Assembly: GCA_022496805.1 (NCBI GenBank)
Contig: CM040085.1
Coordinates: forward strand, 15,901,811-15,965,810
Source: Pohlia nutans
Taxonomy: Eukaryota; Streptophyta; Bryopsida; Bryales; Mniaceae
Length of the DNA: 64,000 nt
Direction: 5' to 3'
In this document: piece by piece, positions 25,101-34,587 of the stretch
Numbering within the stretch: position 1 is the first letter of the stretch
How the letters are laid out: each line of letters begins with the position of its first letter
Position numbers and translations under genes: made by a program
The notes under the pieces: generated by a model
Told to the model about the DNA's origin: nothing
The model's database searches: none
What the model saw: the letters and a program-made list of their open reading frames with translations, nothing else

Positions 25101-28100
25101 CAGTTGAGGAGGAGAAGGTTGCTGAGGCGGCACCCGAGGTGGCGGAGGAGGAGGCACCCGCCCCGGCTGCCCCAGTTGTAGAGGAGGAGGCGGCTCCGGA
25201 GGCTGCCCCGGCGGTTGAGGAGGAAGCCAAGGAGGAGGCACCCGCAGCGGTGGAGGAGGCCCCAGTGGCTTTGGCTGCGGCGGAGGAGTCCTGGGCTGTT
25301 GAGGAGGCTGCCCCTGCCCCGGTGGCTGAGGAAGAAGAGAAGGAGGCCCCGGTTGCGGAGGAGGTTGCTGCCCCGGTGGCGGAGCCTGAGGCAGCACCGG
25401 AGGTGGAAGTGGCGACGCGGGATTTCGAGTTGCCCGTGGAGGACACGGAGGAAGAGGTGGCTGCTCCGGCTGAGGAGGCCGCCCCGGTGGCTGCGGAGGC
25501 ACCTGAAGCTCCTGCAGTTGAGGAGGAGAAGGTTGCTGAGGCGGCACCCGAGGTGGCGGAGGAGGAGGCACCCGCCCCGGCTGCCCCAGTTGTAGAGGAG
25601 GAGGCGGCTCCGGAGGCTGCCCCGGCGGTTGAGGAGGAAGCCAAGGAGGAGGCACCCGCAGCGGTGGAGGAGGCCCCAGTGGCTTTGGCTGCGGCGGAGG
25701 AGTCCCGGGCTGTTGAGGAGGCTGCCCCTGCCCCGGTGGCTGAGGAAGAAGAGAAGGAGGCCCCGGTTGCGGAGGAGGTTGCTGCCCCGGTGGCGGAGCC
25801 TGAGGCTGCACCGGAGGAGGAAGTGGCGACGCGGGATTTCGAGTTGCCGGTGGAGGACAAGGAGGAAGAGGTGGCTGCTCCGGCTGAGGAGGCCCCCCGG
25901 TGGCTGCGGAGGCACCTGAAGCTCCTGCAGTTGAGGAGGAGAAGGTTGCTGAGGCGGCACCCGAGGTGGCGGAGGAGGAGGCACCCGCCCCGGCTGCCCC
26001 AGTTGTAGAGGAGGAGGCGGCTCCGGAGGCTGCCCCGGCGGTTGAGGAGGAAGCCAAGGAGGAGGCACCCGCAGCGGTGGAGGAGGCCCCAGTGGCTTTG
26101 GCTGCGGCGGAGGAGTCCCGGGCTGTTGAGGAGGCTGCCCCTGCCCCGGTGGCTGAGGAAGAAGAGAAGGAGGCCCCGGTTGCGGAGGAGGTTGCTGCCC
26201 CGGTGGCGGAGCCTGAGGCTGCACCGGAGGAGGAAGTGGCGACGCGGGATTTCGAGTTGCCGGTGGAGGACAAGGAGGAAGAGGTGGCTGCTCCGGCGGA
26301 GGAGGCCGCGCCGGTGGCTGCGGAGGCACCTGAAGCTCCTGCAGTTGAGGAGGAGAAGGTTGCTGAGGCGGCACCCGAGGTGGCGGAGGAGGAGGCACCC
26401 GCCCCGGCTGCCCCAGTTGTAGAGGAGGAGGCGGCTCCGGAGGCTGCCCCGGCGGTTGAGGAGGAAGCCAAGGAGGAGGCACCCGCAGTGGTGGAGGAGG
26501 CCCCAGTGGCTTTGGCTGCGGCGGAGGAGTCCCGGGCTGTTGAGGAGGCTGCCCCTGCCCCGGTGGCTGAGGAAGAAGAGAAGGAGGCCCCGGTTGCGGA
26601 GGAGGTTGCTGCCCCGGTGGCGGAGGAGGTTGCTGCCCCGGTGGCGGAGCCTGAGGCTGCACCGGAGGAGGAAGTGGCGACGCGGGATTTCGAGTTGCCG
26701 GTGGAGGACAAGGAGGAAGAGGTGGCTGCTCCGGCGGAGGAGGCCGCCCCGGTGGCTGCGGAGGCACCTGAAGCTCCTGCAGTTGAGGAGGAGAAGGTTG
26801 CTGAGGCGGCACCCGAGGTGGCGGAGGAGGAGGCACCCGCCCCGGCTGCCCCAGTTGTAGAGGAGGAGGCGGCTCCGGAGGCTGCCCCGGCGGTTGAGGA
26901 GGAAGCCAAGGAGGAGGCACCCGCAGCGGTGGAGGAGGCCCCAGTGGCTGTGACTGGGCCTACCCCATTTGGCGGGGAAGTGGCTCCAGAGTTGAATGTT
27001 AATTCCTGGAGATTATTCAAGAAGGAAATTGATAGGGAGGGAGTCCTTGCTTTGGAGTCGGCTCCCTTACCTGTACCAGTTGTTGGTTCGGGTGAGTCGG
27101 CCACGACTGTTGAAGGGGAGGAGTTGCCATCGGCCATCAGTGTGGAGTTGGCGCCCCCTGTTTCGGTAGCTGATCAGGTGGCCTTCGTGTCACCTGGGTC
27201 TGAGGAGGCGGTGGCACCTGAGGCGGCTCGGGGTTCGAATGTTTCTGAAGCCCATGATTCTGGTACTGGTGGTGGCAGGAGCTATGTTGATGATTCTGCT
27301 GTTAATGTCCATAGTTTGGATGGAGAGTTTGATCATGTTGATCCTGGGAGTGCTGATGTGAGTGTGGGGGATAGTGAACCGGATGCGGCTGTGGTGTTGA
27401 AGGGGAATGATAATGTATCTGCTGATTTGAGTTTGGTTGCGGGGGATGAGGGTGACGCTGTATCACCTGGTTATGTGAATGTTGATCATGTTTCTTCGGA
27501 TGAATGGGAACTTGTTGCAGAAGATTCGGATGCTGTTGGTGAGTCTGCTTCTTCGGTCACCCCTGCTTTGTGTGATCGTTCTCTAGATGGAGGAGTATCT
27601 AGTTCTGATGCTCATGATTCCTCTTCCGCTGATTTTGTTGCGGTTCCTTCGGGACTTACGTCGATTTCGAGATTATCAGAATGGGAGATTGTGAGGAGTG
27701 GAGGTTTTTCGTCAGTGAGAGGTGACGGTTCAACGGTGGATGGTGTGAGTAGTGGATGTGGTTCTTCTGCGATAGGTATCAGTTCCTCGGAGTATGATGT
27801 GCGAAGTGGAAGTGGTTCGTCAGTGAAAGATGGCAGTTCTTCGGATGATGATGTGGTAGTGAAGCACTCTGCTGTTTTATCTGATGTAGAAGCTGTTGAA
27901 GTTCGGCAATCTGGTGTGGACGATTCCATTCTTCCTACGGGTACCGACGTCCATAGTCGGGATTTTTCTCCGGCTGTACAGAATGTCATCGCTGAGCCTG
28001 ATGTTCGGTGTGAAGTAGTTGCTGAACCCAAGTCAACTGATGCCGACGAGGTTGTGAATGTTTGGAACCTGAAGTACTTCAAGAAAAGACCTCTGACGGT

Positions 28101-28618
28101 TGTTGCGAAGAATCCAGATGAATCAGTTCAGCCTGTGAGAGAAGTGTATCACAAGGTTGTGGGGGGTCGCTGGCCTCCGTCGCCAATGGGTGTACCAAGT
28201 CTGGAGAGTGTCGATGCTGGTGAATCTTCTGTTAAAATTGATGAGCCTAGCAAGAATATCAGCGTTGAGGAGGTGCAAGTGAACGAACCTGTGGCGGAGG
28301 AAGCAGGTATGCGGTTGGTTTTGAACTCCTTTAGTTGTTTGCAACACAATGTGTGGATGTGTATGGAATGTACCTGAGTTGATGCATTAATGAAGGCTTA
28401 CGTTTCGGTAGTGCACTTTTGCAGGAGAGGAAGAGATCTTAAGTATTGAAGTTGATGAGCCGGTTTTCAGCCAGTCTGACAAAGACTCCGTTCTGATTTC
28501 AGGAGAAAAGAAGGACATGGCCAGCGTCATTCAGTCTCTGGAGAATGGTTCAGGCGGGCTGATTAGTGGTCTGTTGCTGGAGGGTGGAGAAGAATCCGCT
28601 GCAGCTGCTTCTGCTTAA
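1106..28618 (+). CDS. Giant acidic repeat protein, four coding exons (about 8,778 residues with one missing base allowed for)
   Basis: The exons are 1106-1294, 2174-2564, 2745-28306 and 28425-28618. All three introns are GT-AG and the phases agree (0, 1, 1), ending in TAA at 28616-28618. The start MGKGAGKGGGK is the first ATG in frame and lies just after a probable leader-intron acceptor. Residues 1-464 are unique, polar and acidic. Residues 465-8262 are about 57 copies of a 138-residue repeat; a unit has about 44 Glu, 45 Ala and a net charge near -40, with one aromatic residue (in RDFELP). The last 516 residues are unique and Ser/Asp/Val-rich, with two SEWE[LI]V-type motifs. No signal peptide, membrane segment or catalytic domain is visible. 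A single-base deletion near 25,895 would truncate the product at 26,008 (about 7,947 residues) unless it is a consensus error. I do not recognise the family. A disordered scaffold, spacer or charge polymer is inference only. Confidence 0.8.
1495..2197 (+). repeat. Partial tandem duplications inside intron 1, copying the exon 2 acceptor
   Basis: Segments at about 1,483-1,680 and 1,706-1,930 repeat each other (shared landmarks: TTACACGAATGT, GATGCCATTATCAG, GGTTAGCAGTTCTGG, then a CACGAAAAATCAAAG block). Part of the same block recurs at about 2,022-2,100. In addition 1,950-2,016 duplicates the real exon 2 boundary at 2,140-2,197, including the acceptor TTTCATCGCAG and the first 24 exon bases with one change. 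The duplicate acceptor ends at 1992. Reading from 1993 in the exon frame reaches TGA after about 34 codons, so its use would give a short product. Confidence 0.75.
7814..7827 (+). repeat. Short repeat unit 1 (276 bp), deletion junction
   Basis: The unit lacks 138 bp (46 residues). The usual AEEAAPVAAEA...APEAAPAVEEE stretch is replaced by the junction AEESAPAAEEE, with a diagnostic TCT serine codon at 7814-7816. The deletion keeps the reading frame. The same junction occurs three more times downstream. Confidence 0.9.
11816..11829 (+). repeat. Short repeat unit 2 (276 bp), deletion junction
   Basis: Same 138-bp in-frame deletion and same serine codon as at 7814, 4,002 bp further on (nine full units plus one short unit). 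It is followed two units later by the Val/Thr variant unit, as after the first short unit. Confidence 0.9.
14990..15003 (+). repeat. Short repeat unit 3 (276 bp), deletion junction
   Basis: Identical junction, 3,174 bp after the second one (seven full units plus one short). It again precedes one standard unit and then the VAPPVAEPEAAPEVEV / EDTEEE variant unit at about 15,570-15,660. Confidence 0.9.
16245..19142 (+). repeat. Two-unit (828-bp) higher-order repeat inside the array
   Basis: Standard units alternate with units carrying both PEVEV (Val) and the CCC proline codon before VEDKE, at about 16,850, 17,680 and 18,500. The Val variant recurs once more at about 19,330 with the CCG codon. 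The regular 828-bp alternation indicates that pairs of units were duplicated together. Confidence 0.75.
20648..20661 (+). repeat. Short repeat unit 4 (276 bp), deletion junction
   Basis: Identical junction, 5,658 bp after the third (13 full units plus one short). The units before it (Val variant at about 19,330, EARVAEE variant at about 19,690, two standard units) match those before the second short unit. The units after it do not carry the Val/Thr variant, so the block boundary lies here. Confidence 0.9.
21903..25214 (+). repeat. Four-unit (1,656-bp) higher-order repeat near the 3' end of the array
   Basis: The block at 21,903-23,558 is repeated at 23,559-25,214. In each, the first unit has EARVAEE plus EAALVAAEA (leucine in place of proline), the second has arginine in EESRA, and the third and fourth have EESWA. 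A further EESWA unit follows at about 25,290. The shared private variants show a recent block duplication. Confidence 0.8.
25891..25900 (+). other. Single-base deletion causing a frameshift in the repeat array
   Basis: All other units read GGCCGCCCCGG here. This one reads GGCCCCCCGG, a loss of one G that leaves a run of six C. Downstream the repeat frame is intact for more than 1 kb and joins the C-terminal region and last exon in phase. Either it is a consensus error in a repetitive homopolymer-like context, or a real mutation that replaces the tail with a short Arg-rich sequence ending at 26,008. The sequence alone cannot decide. Confidence 0.9.
26599..26646 (+). repeat. 24-bp in-frame tandem duplication in the last full unit
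   Basis: Two adjacent copies of a 24-base segment encode EEVAAPVA twice (26599-26622 and 26623-26646). The duplication keeps the frame and explains the only 438-bp spacing in the array. Confidence 0.9.
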
Positions 28619-29073
28619 CGAGCTGTTTGGCAAATATTGCTTGGAGTCTATAGGCCTGGATTGGAGTACTTTTTATTGTGTCTTACTTTCTCTTTTGTCA
28701 ATCTCACGTTTTACATATATACTGAAGCTATCTGAGGCTGGAACTTCAAGGAGCTCCTTTGTTGTTCCTTCTCTAGTTTTGCATTGAGTCACATACAATA
28801 CTTTTTGGGCCAGTTTGTGGAATCACATACTTTGTAGTTCATGTATTAGATCGATCAAAGTAATGACATTTATGTCTTTGTGAATAAAGTATGGAGATGT
28901 TACACAATTTGCAATTTGATATTGTTTCATTTCTTTTGGTATTTTCATATTGAAGCCCTTAGCTTATATTGTGCATCTCTGTTTCCACAATCACACGAAC
29001 TGTAGACAGAGCTCTGTTTATTTCCAATTCCATTTACTTTCAGTTCCATGATAGAGTATGGTGTTTGTGTATG
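28619..29073 (+). promoter_or_regulatory. 3' UTR and polyadenylation signal of the giant gene
   Basis: Non-coding sequence after the TAA at 28,616. A canonical AATAAA lies at 28883-28888, about 265 bases after the stop, in a T-rich context suited to a plant 3' end. The exact cleavage site is not visible. No further exon is needed, because the last exon closes in phase. Confidence 0.5.
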
Positions 29074-29075
29074 TA

Positions 29076-29686
29076 CAGTCGGGTACAAGATGGTTACGAG
29101 TTTTGGATCCAGTTGAGATTTGTGGGAACTTTGGAAGGCAATCTGGTATGCTCAAAAATGAACGGAATTTCAAATTTTAATTTGCATTGGAATCACACTA
29201 AAGTCTACTTTATCATCATTACAAATACACATATGTAATTGAAAATCATACAAAAAATCTGATGTTTTCTATATACTATCTACCATTTAGTGCTACCACC
29301 ATTTGTGAAAATTACAACTTGTATTTAATGGTACATATTATAAATGAACCTTCACAATTGCTTTAGAGATACTTGATCCCACACCACTTGAACTATTTGT
29401 ATGGTTGATTACTTGTTCTTTACCTTAATGCAAAAAAACTTAGACTATCTTCCACAGGTTCACTATGAAATGATAGATAGTGCATAAAAGAAATCCAAAT
29501 TGTTGTCTTATTTTAAATAATTCTTTTTTCACTTATTATGAAGTTGAAGCACACTTCATTGCAATTCCAATGCAATTTGTGGTTTCAAAATCGGTTCATT
29601 TTTGAGCATGCTAGAGTTTCCTAAAAATTGTTGAACTTTCTAATGAAAACTGATTGAAAAATTCGTAAGCATGTTGTACCCGACTG
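29076..29686. mobile_element. TA-flanked foldback element (611 bp), Tc1/mariner-like non-autonomous
   Basis: The ends are CAGTCGGGTACAA and its reverse complement, each bordered by TA (29074-29075 and 29687-29688). The inverted arms stay similar for about 140 bp (for example the shared GCTCAAAAATGAAC segment near 29,152 and, inverted, near 29,605). There is no credible coding capacity. TA duplication and CAGT-type termini fit the Tc1/mariner superfamily; the assignment is inference from the ends only. Confidence 0.75.
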
Positions 29687-29688
29687 TA

Positions 29689-32600
29689 CTGTCACTTTCT
29701 TCTGAAATGTTTCTTTTACCAGTTCCATTGTCCCAGGTGCATAATGAGCCTAGCTCATAGTAATCCCTTTACAATGTTTAGAATACCAACTTATTTACTT
29801 GTTCACATTGCCAAAGGCCTGATTGTTCACCTTACATAATGAGTCTTTGGCTGAAGGTAGTATGTAAATGTGTGAAGTTTTCAATATTGTGTTTGATCCC
29901 TAAAATTTTGGAATCAAATATTGATTCGTTTTTTGACAGGTTGTGGGAAGAATTCTTTTGTTTGTTTCTTTTTTCATATGCAAGTTGTTATTATCATTTC
30001 CTTTCTATTAATCAAGATAGTTAGATAGAGACTTTGGTCCTCTTTCGAGACCAGTGGGAATGAAGTGTTCGTCTTGACAATGAGCCAATGTCCACGGGGC
30101 AAAGGACGGATCATAGGTGCAAGACTACTCTCCCCTTTTGAGAATAGATGCTCTAGTGACAAGTAACCTATAACAAAAAAAAAAAATAACCATATTTCAA
30201 ATAGTTGGGCAAATATTAGTACAAGTCTTTTAGGCAAGGGTGTGGTATTTGTGTAAGTTCACATTTTCTGTGATGGTTGTCGACAAGTCATGAGCTCTGC
30301 AGTTGGTTGTTGGAGGTTGTATCACAATTATGTGGTCCGGTTTCGATTCTTGGTGGTTGTGTTTAAGCAATGGTGTGATATACATGTCCTGGTGCTGCTA
30401 GTGCCCTAACTCTAAATCCCACCTCTAAACTTGTCAACTTCTAATTTTAGATGTAAAAGTTTTGAATAGAAGTTGCCCATAGGTTGATGGAAGGGGGATA
30501 TAAAATAAGTTGTATCCATAGGATGTTAATAATTTCACTTTTTGAAGTCTTTTTTTATTTAATTTTAATTTAATTTAATGTTGTTACATAATATACTCTT
30601 ATTGTAATTGTTTCAATTTATACTTGTAATCGTTATGATAATTTGCAAGTTCTACACAATTTGATTTTTGAATGAACAGCCCCTTTTGGTAAATAACTTG
30701 TAGCACAATCATACTTGAGAGTGTAAATTGAGCCATGTATGGTTTTTAGGTTTTCACAATTAATTATTATTTTTGTTTATATCAGAACCTTGATCATTTT
30801 GTTCAGAAATATCTATCAAAATTTAGACGTTATGATTTTGTACAAAATGAGTTTGGATTCATTTTGTATGAGTGTTGAGGTACCTTTTCAAGAATGTTCT
30901 CCAACACTTGTTTTTCATATGGCATTTGATTTAATTTTGCTAATCAGTATGCACCTTATGTGGTGAAGGACTGATACCTATTTTCCTTTACTCTTTTAGA
31001 GCCCCTTTAAGGATACAAAGAATATGGTTGTAGATTATCGTACTTATGTAGAAAATATTGATGGTGATTGTAGCATGAAATCATGTTTTAATGAATGAAT
31101 CAATTATCAATTTAAATGATAGATAAACATGAATTCAAGATTTTAATGGTAATGGATCTTGATAGAAACTTGACCTCCAACTATATTTATGGATTTAAAC
31201 TAATTTCATTAATATTTATCAAATCTCAATTGTCTACCGTAAAGTGATTTGTTATTCCTCTTATTTTTAATTGTTTTTGGTTTTTGTTTACTTGGATTTC
31301 ATAATACAAATCTTATAAGATTTTAATTATTGCATTAATTCGTTGCACGATTAATTTTCAATCTTCATACAAGTAAATTTTTTATTTACATGAATGTATA
31401 TCATCTACAATTTGAATTCTTAATAATACTTTAATAATTATAATAGTAAATCCAAAACTTGTGTCGTTTTATACCAAGTATTAAGTGCAAGAGACTTGTA
31501 TGTATAGCATATTGTATATATTATATATATATATAGAGAGAGAGAGAGAGATACACTCATTTTTTTAGCATATCAAATTTGGACCATGATAAAGCACCAA
31601 TGCTATTCAGGCTCTTCAAGCATGCTTAGACAAACTACTTGCAATGGACTCTTTAATTTTGACGGCCTCTAGGTCAACATTAAAACCTGTATATTTAGAC
31701 AATGATAAAAGTTCCAAAAATTTATAAAAAATAAGAGGTGGATGCATTAAAGCATTGTTTGAAACATTATGATAGTATGTATCATAATTTGTGTGACCTA
31801 GATCACGCTCAACAATTTGTTGATAAGTTATTAACAGATTTCTAATTGAGGTATCGATTGCAGTTCATAAGTCAAATTAAATTTTGAGTTTAATAAAGAA
31901 ACTTTTAATGCCATGTAACTTATGTAACTAACAAACATCTTTGTTAAAATTGTTGATGTTTAAATAATTCTTTTTAATCTTCTATATTCAAGTTTAAACT
32001 ATTTAAACTACAAGTTTAATCTCTTTAGTTGTATTTATTAGTTTTGAATGTGATTCTTTAGATTTCTTGATAGTTAGATAGCTTTTATGAAAATTGTATC
32101 TTTCAGATCTATTCACAAAATAATTATTTGGAGAAAATTGTTAGAGGTTAGAAGAGTATTGAAAAAATAAATCATTATATAATCCTTTTTAATGACACAT
32201 GCCACTCGTATAAACAAATGTAAAATCCAAGACTATTTAAAGAAGGTTGTTTCATCTATAACCATGAAAATTTATAGGACTCTTGAAATCTAGCCATTGA
32301 CGGTTCATTTCTTTCTCTAGAAATTGGAAGAATCACAAGGAACAATACTAAGTCAATGTTTTTGGAAAATCTATGTATTTGTAAAAATTTCTTAAAGTAA
32401 CAATGGTAGAGCCCTATACATTTATTGAGATTGCTTCACAACTAACCAAAATTTGAGTCATAATAAGGTTAAAACTAGTCCTTTGCCAAACGCAAAAACT
32501 CCAAAACCTAGTATGCAATAATATCTTTTACGGAAATAGACCAATATCCTCATACCCAAAAAATTCCAAAATTTTGAGATGGCATCATTAAATTTTTCAA

Positions 32601-32886
32601 TATTATACATATATTTTAGGTCACAGTGATGTTACAACTAAGTATGCCTTTTTGGGTTCCAAATCCAATACCACCAAAGGTACAAATTACTCACAGCAAC
32701 CATTCTAGACATAGTTAGATGTATTTTTTTTCCCTCAATATGTGTACACGCAACAATTGTTATGAAGTCTTTTCCAAAGTGTTTGATTGAGGCATAAATA
32801 AACTAATTGAAAACAAGGAGTTAGGAAAAAATTAACATCATTTGAGGAGATTTTTATTTAATATAAATAATATAAAATGGACAAGC
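29689..32886. other. AT-rich intergenic DNA without recognisable genes
   Basis: I see no exon series, RNA gene or clear transposon in this stretch. Short open frames are AT-driven and lack codon structure or protein-like motifs. The only clear feature is a compound TA/GA microsatellite at about 31,514-31,551. Confidence 0.6.
31514..31551. repeat. Compound (TA)n(GA)n microsatellite
   Basis: An alternating TA run passes directly into seven or eight GA dinucleotides. Confidence 0.85.
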
Positions 32887-33151
32887 CCCATGGAAGTCAC
32901 TGTCAAAAATTTAGATAACTATAAGAGAACAAATATAGGGTGTCTTTTATTCATTTGAGATAAAATTTATAAATTTTTAGAAGTAATATAGGGTGTGTTT
33001 AAACCAATTTGAAAATATTCCTAAAATATATCATGAATAAACCATAAACATACTATAAATAATAGAATATTCCAATTATTTCATAGCCCCCCATTAAATA
33101 TCCTGTGTTTGCTCATGTATACCAAAATTTACACTAAGTGACTTTCCCGAG
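32887..33151 (-). mobile_element. MITE of the CTCGGGGAGGTCACT family, copy 4 (inverted)
   Basis: A 265-bp element between perfect 8-bp direct repeats GGACAAGC (32879-32886 and 33152-33159). Its right end, read in reverse, is CTCGGGAAAGTCACT, close to the family terminus; the left end is more decayed (11 of 15 match). Internal landmarks such as CACCCTATATTA match the copies at 39-41 kb in reverse orientation. The 8-bp target duplication suggests a hAT-like origin. Confidence 0.7.
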
Positions 33152-33159
33152 GGACAAGC

Positions 33160-34587
33160 CCATGCTTTAGAGCTCAAGTTGTTTCTTCCATTTGCGCTAA
33201 TATTACTTCCAGACTGTCATCTTCAATGTATTGAGGAAAAGTGATTATTATGTATATTTTTTTAAATCAAACCATAAATTCTTACACTAGATCTCGGAGA
33301 GGTCACTCCCCCTTATGTCATTTAACCACGTGGATATAAAAGATATTTTTATAAGAGCTATTTACCTCCTCCTTTTGATTGTAGGGCACCCTTTAAGTAG
33401 AAAAAAGTTTACTTGACCATAATATACAACACCCCATATGATATTATAAATGAAAGCCCAAACTATTTTAATTGATTCTAAATTACTTTTAAATTTTTTA
33501 TTTACTGATCTTTACAAAGGCAAACTTAAAATTCTGATCTAGCATGTCGTATACCTACATTCCTATGTACTAGTAAAAGAAGAATATGCACATATAAAAG
33601 AAGAATAGTTTGGAATATTGGTAGAATCTTTTTAAAATCTATTTACACGTTGCAGTGTATCAATTAGTAATATTACATATTTCAATCCTAATGCTAATAT
33701 TTAAAAATTTGAAATAACTCATATCAAAAGTTTTGAAACTGTTTGATAAAATTCTTAAACTCCTTATGTAAAAAATATTTTTTAATAGATGCTAGAATAT
33801 TATGAATGCCCAAAAACCTTAAAGTTTGAAGCTGTAACTATATATTTTGGCCGACCTAGTGTGTAAATGCCCATGCTTAGAGCATGCGATGCATCTAAGG
33901 TAAATGTGGGTTTAGGATTTTGTAACCTAAAGGCTAAGTCTACAAACAATGCTAATAAAATGAAGTCGATGACAAGAACAAGAACATGATGAATGAACAT
34001 GGTACAAATACGATATGATCACAAAGTCAACATGAATAAATTTCAAGAAAATTGAACCAAAAGTTCAGTCACAAAGTTCAGTCAATAAAACACAAAGAAA
34101 ATGTACATTCTACTGAATTTCTAGCAGCCCTATACTAAAATGCTAGTTTCGTCCATAATTCAACAATGCGCTAGAAAATGAACATTTTCGTCAATTTAGC
34201 ATGTTATACTCATTTTATTTATTTTTTAAATCCTCTATTTTTTTCCATAATAATGTTTTTCTACTTCAAATCTAAAGTGGGGTTTTTTTACTCTGAATAG
34301 GTGTATTAAAGGAACCAAACGATCAGGACTTACCATGTAATGATACCTTCATGGACAACAAAAATACTATGTAGCAAAAAAATGTAAAAATTGTAATTGT
34401 CTGACTATTTGGGTCAAAATAAATAAATAAATAATTACTGTGTTTATAAACAATAATGGTAAATATTTATATAATGCTCGGGACATATTTGCCCGGGATA
34501 CATTATTAATTTGAGGAAAAATCCTAGGTTGAATAGGCCAGTAGTTACTCTTGGACTAGGGCTAGACAGTCCCAGCACCAAGGCCTT
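33160..34587. other. AT-rich intergenic DNA, possible decayed MITE copy 5
   Basis: No gene is supported. A family-like terminus CTCGGAGAGGTCACT starts near 33,292 and an internal CACCCCATATNATA segment follows at about 33,430, suggesting a fifth, 3'-eroded member of the 8-bp-TSD family. No matching right end or target duplication is found. Confidence 0.35.

Larger units (their letters stand above)
3557..26949 (+). repeat. Coding tandem array, 414-bp unit, 57 periods
   Basis: The landmark VEEEAKEEAP recurs 58 times between 3,825 and 26,894. Of the 57 spacings, 51 are exactly 414 bp, four are 276 bp, one is 413 bp (frameshift) and one is 438 bp (24-bp insertion); these sum to the observed 23,069 bp. 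Copies are almost identical even at third codon positions. Only a handful of variant sites recur: Glu/Val in PE[EV]EV, Lys/Thr in ED[KT]E, Arg/Trp in ES[RW]A, Pro/Arg in EA[PR]VA, and synonymous GCG/GCT/GCC or CCG/CCC choices. Such uniformity points to recent expansion by unequal exchange or gene conversion. The + strand is strongly purine-rich and GC-rich, unlike the AT-rich surroundings. Copy number should be treated as assembly-dependent. Confidence 0.95.

Noticed and set aside
3462..26860. About 50 repeated Arg/Leu-rich + strand frames of 126 or 218 codons
   Set aside because: They are the alternative frame of the same 414-bp unit, stopped once per unit by the TAG in GTTGTAGAGG. They have no independent start context or conservation.
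3557..26949. CRISPR-like or satellite array
   Set aside because: The repeats are contiguous, coding and 414 bp long with no unique spacers, and they sit inside a spliced gene.
3514..27137. Three minus-strand open frames of more than 7,400 codons each across the repeat array
   Set aside because: They are shadows. The + strand array lacks TTA, CTA and TCA, so every reverse frame stays open. Splicing, unique flanking domains and frame-keeping indels support only the + frame.
28168..28200. WPP motif (GGRWPPSP) as a nuclear-envelope WPP domain
   Set aside because: Only the three residues match; the roughly 100-residue WPP domain is not visible.
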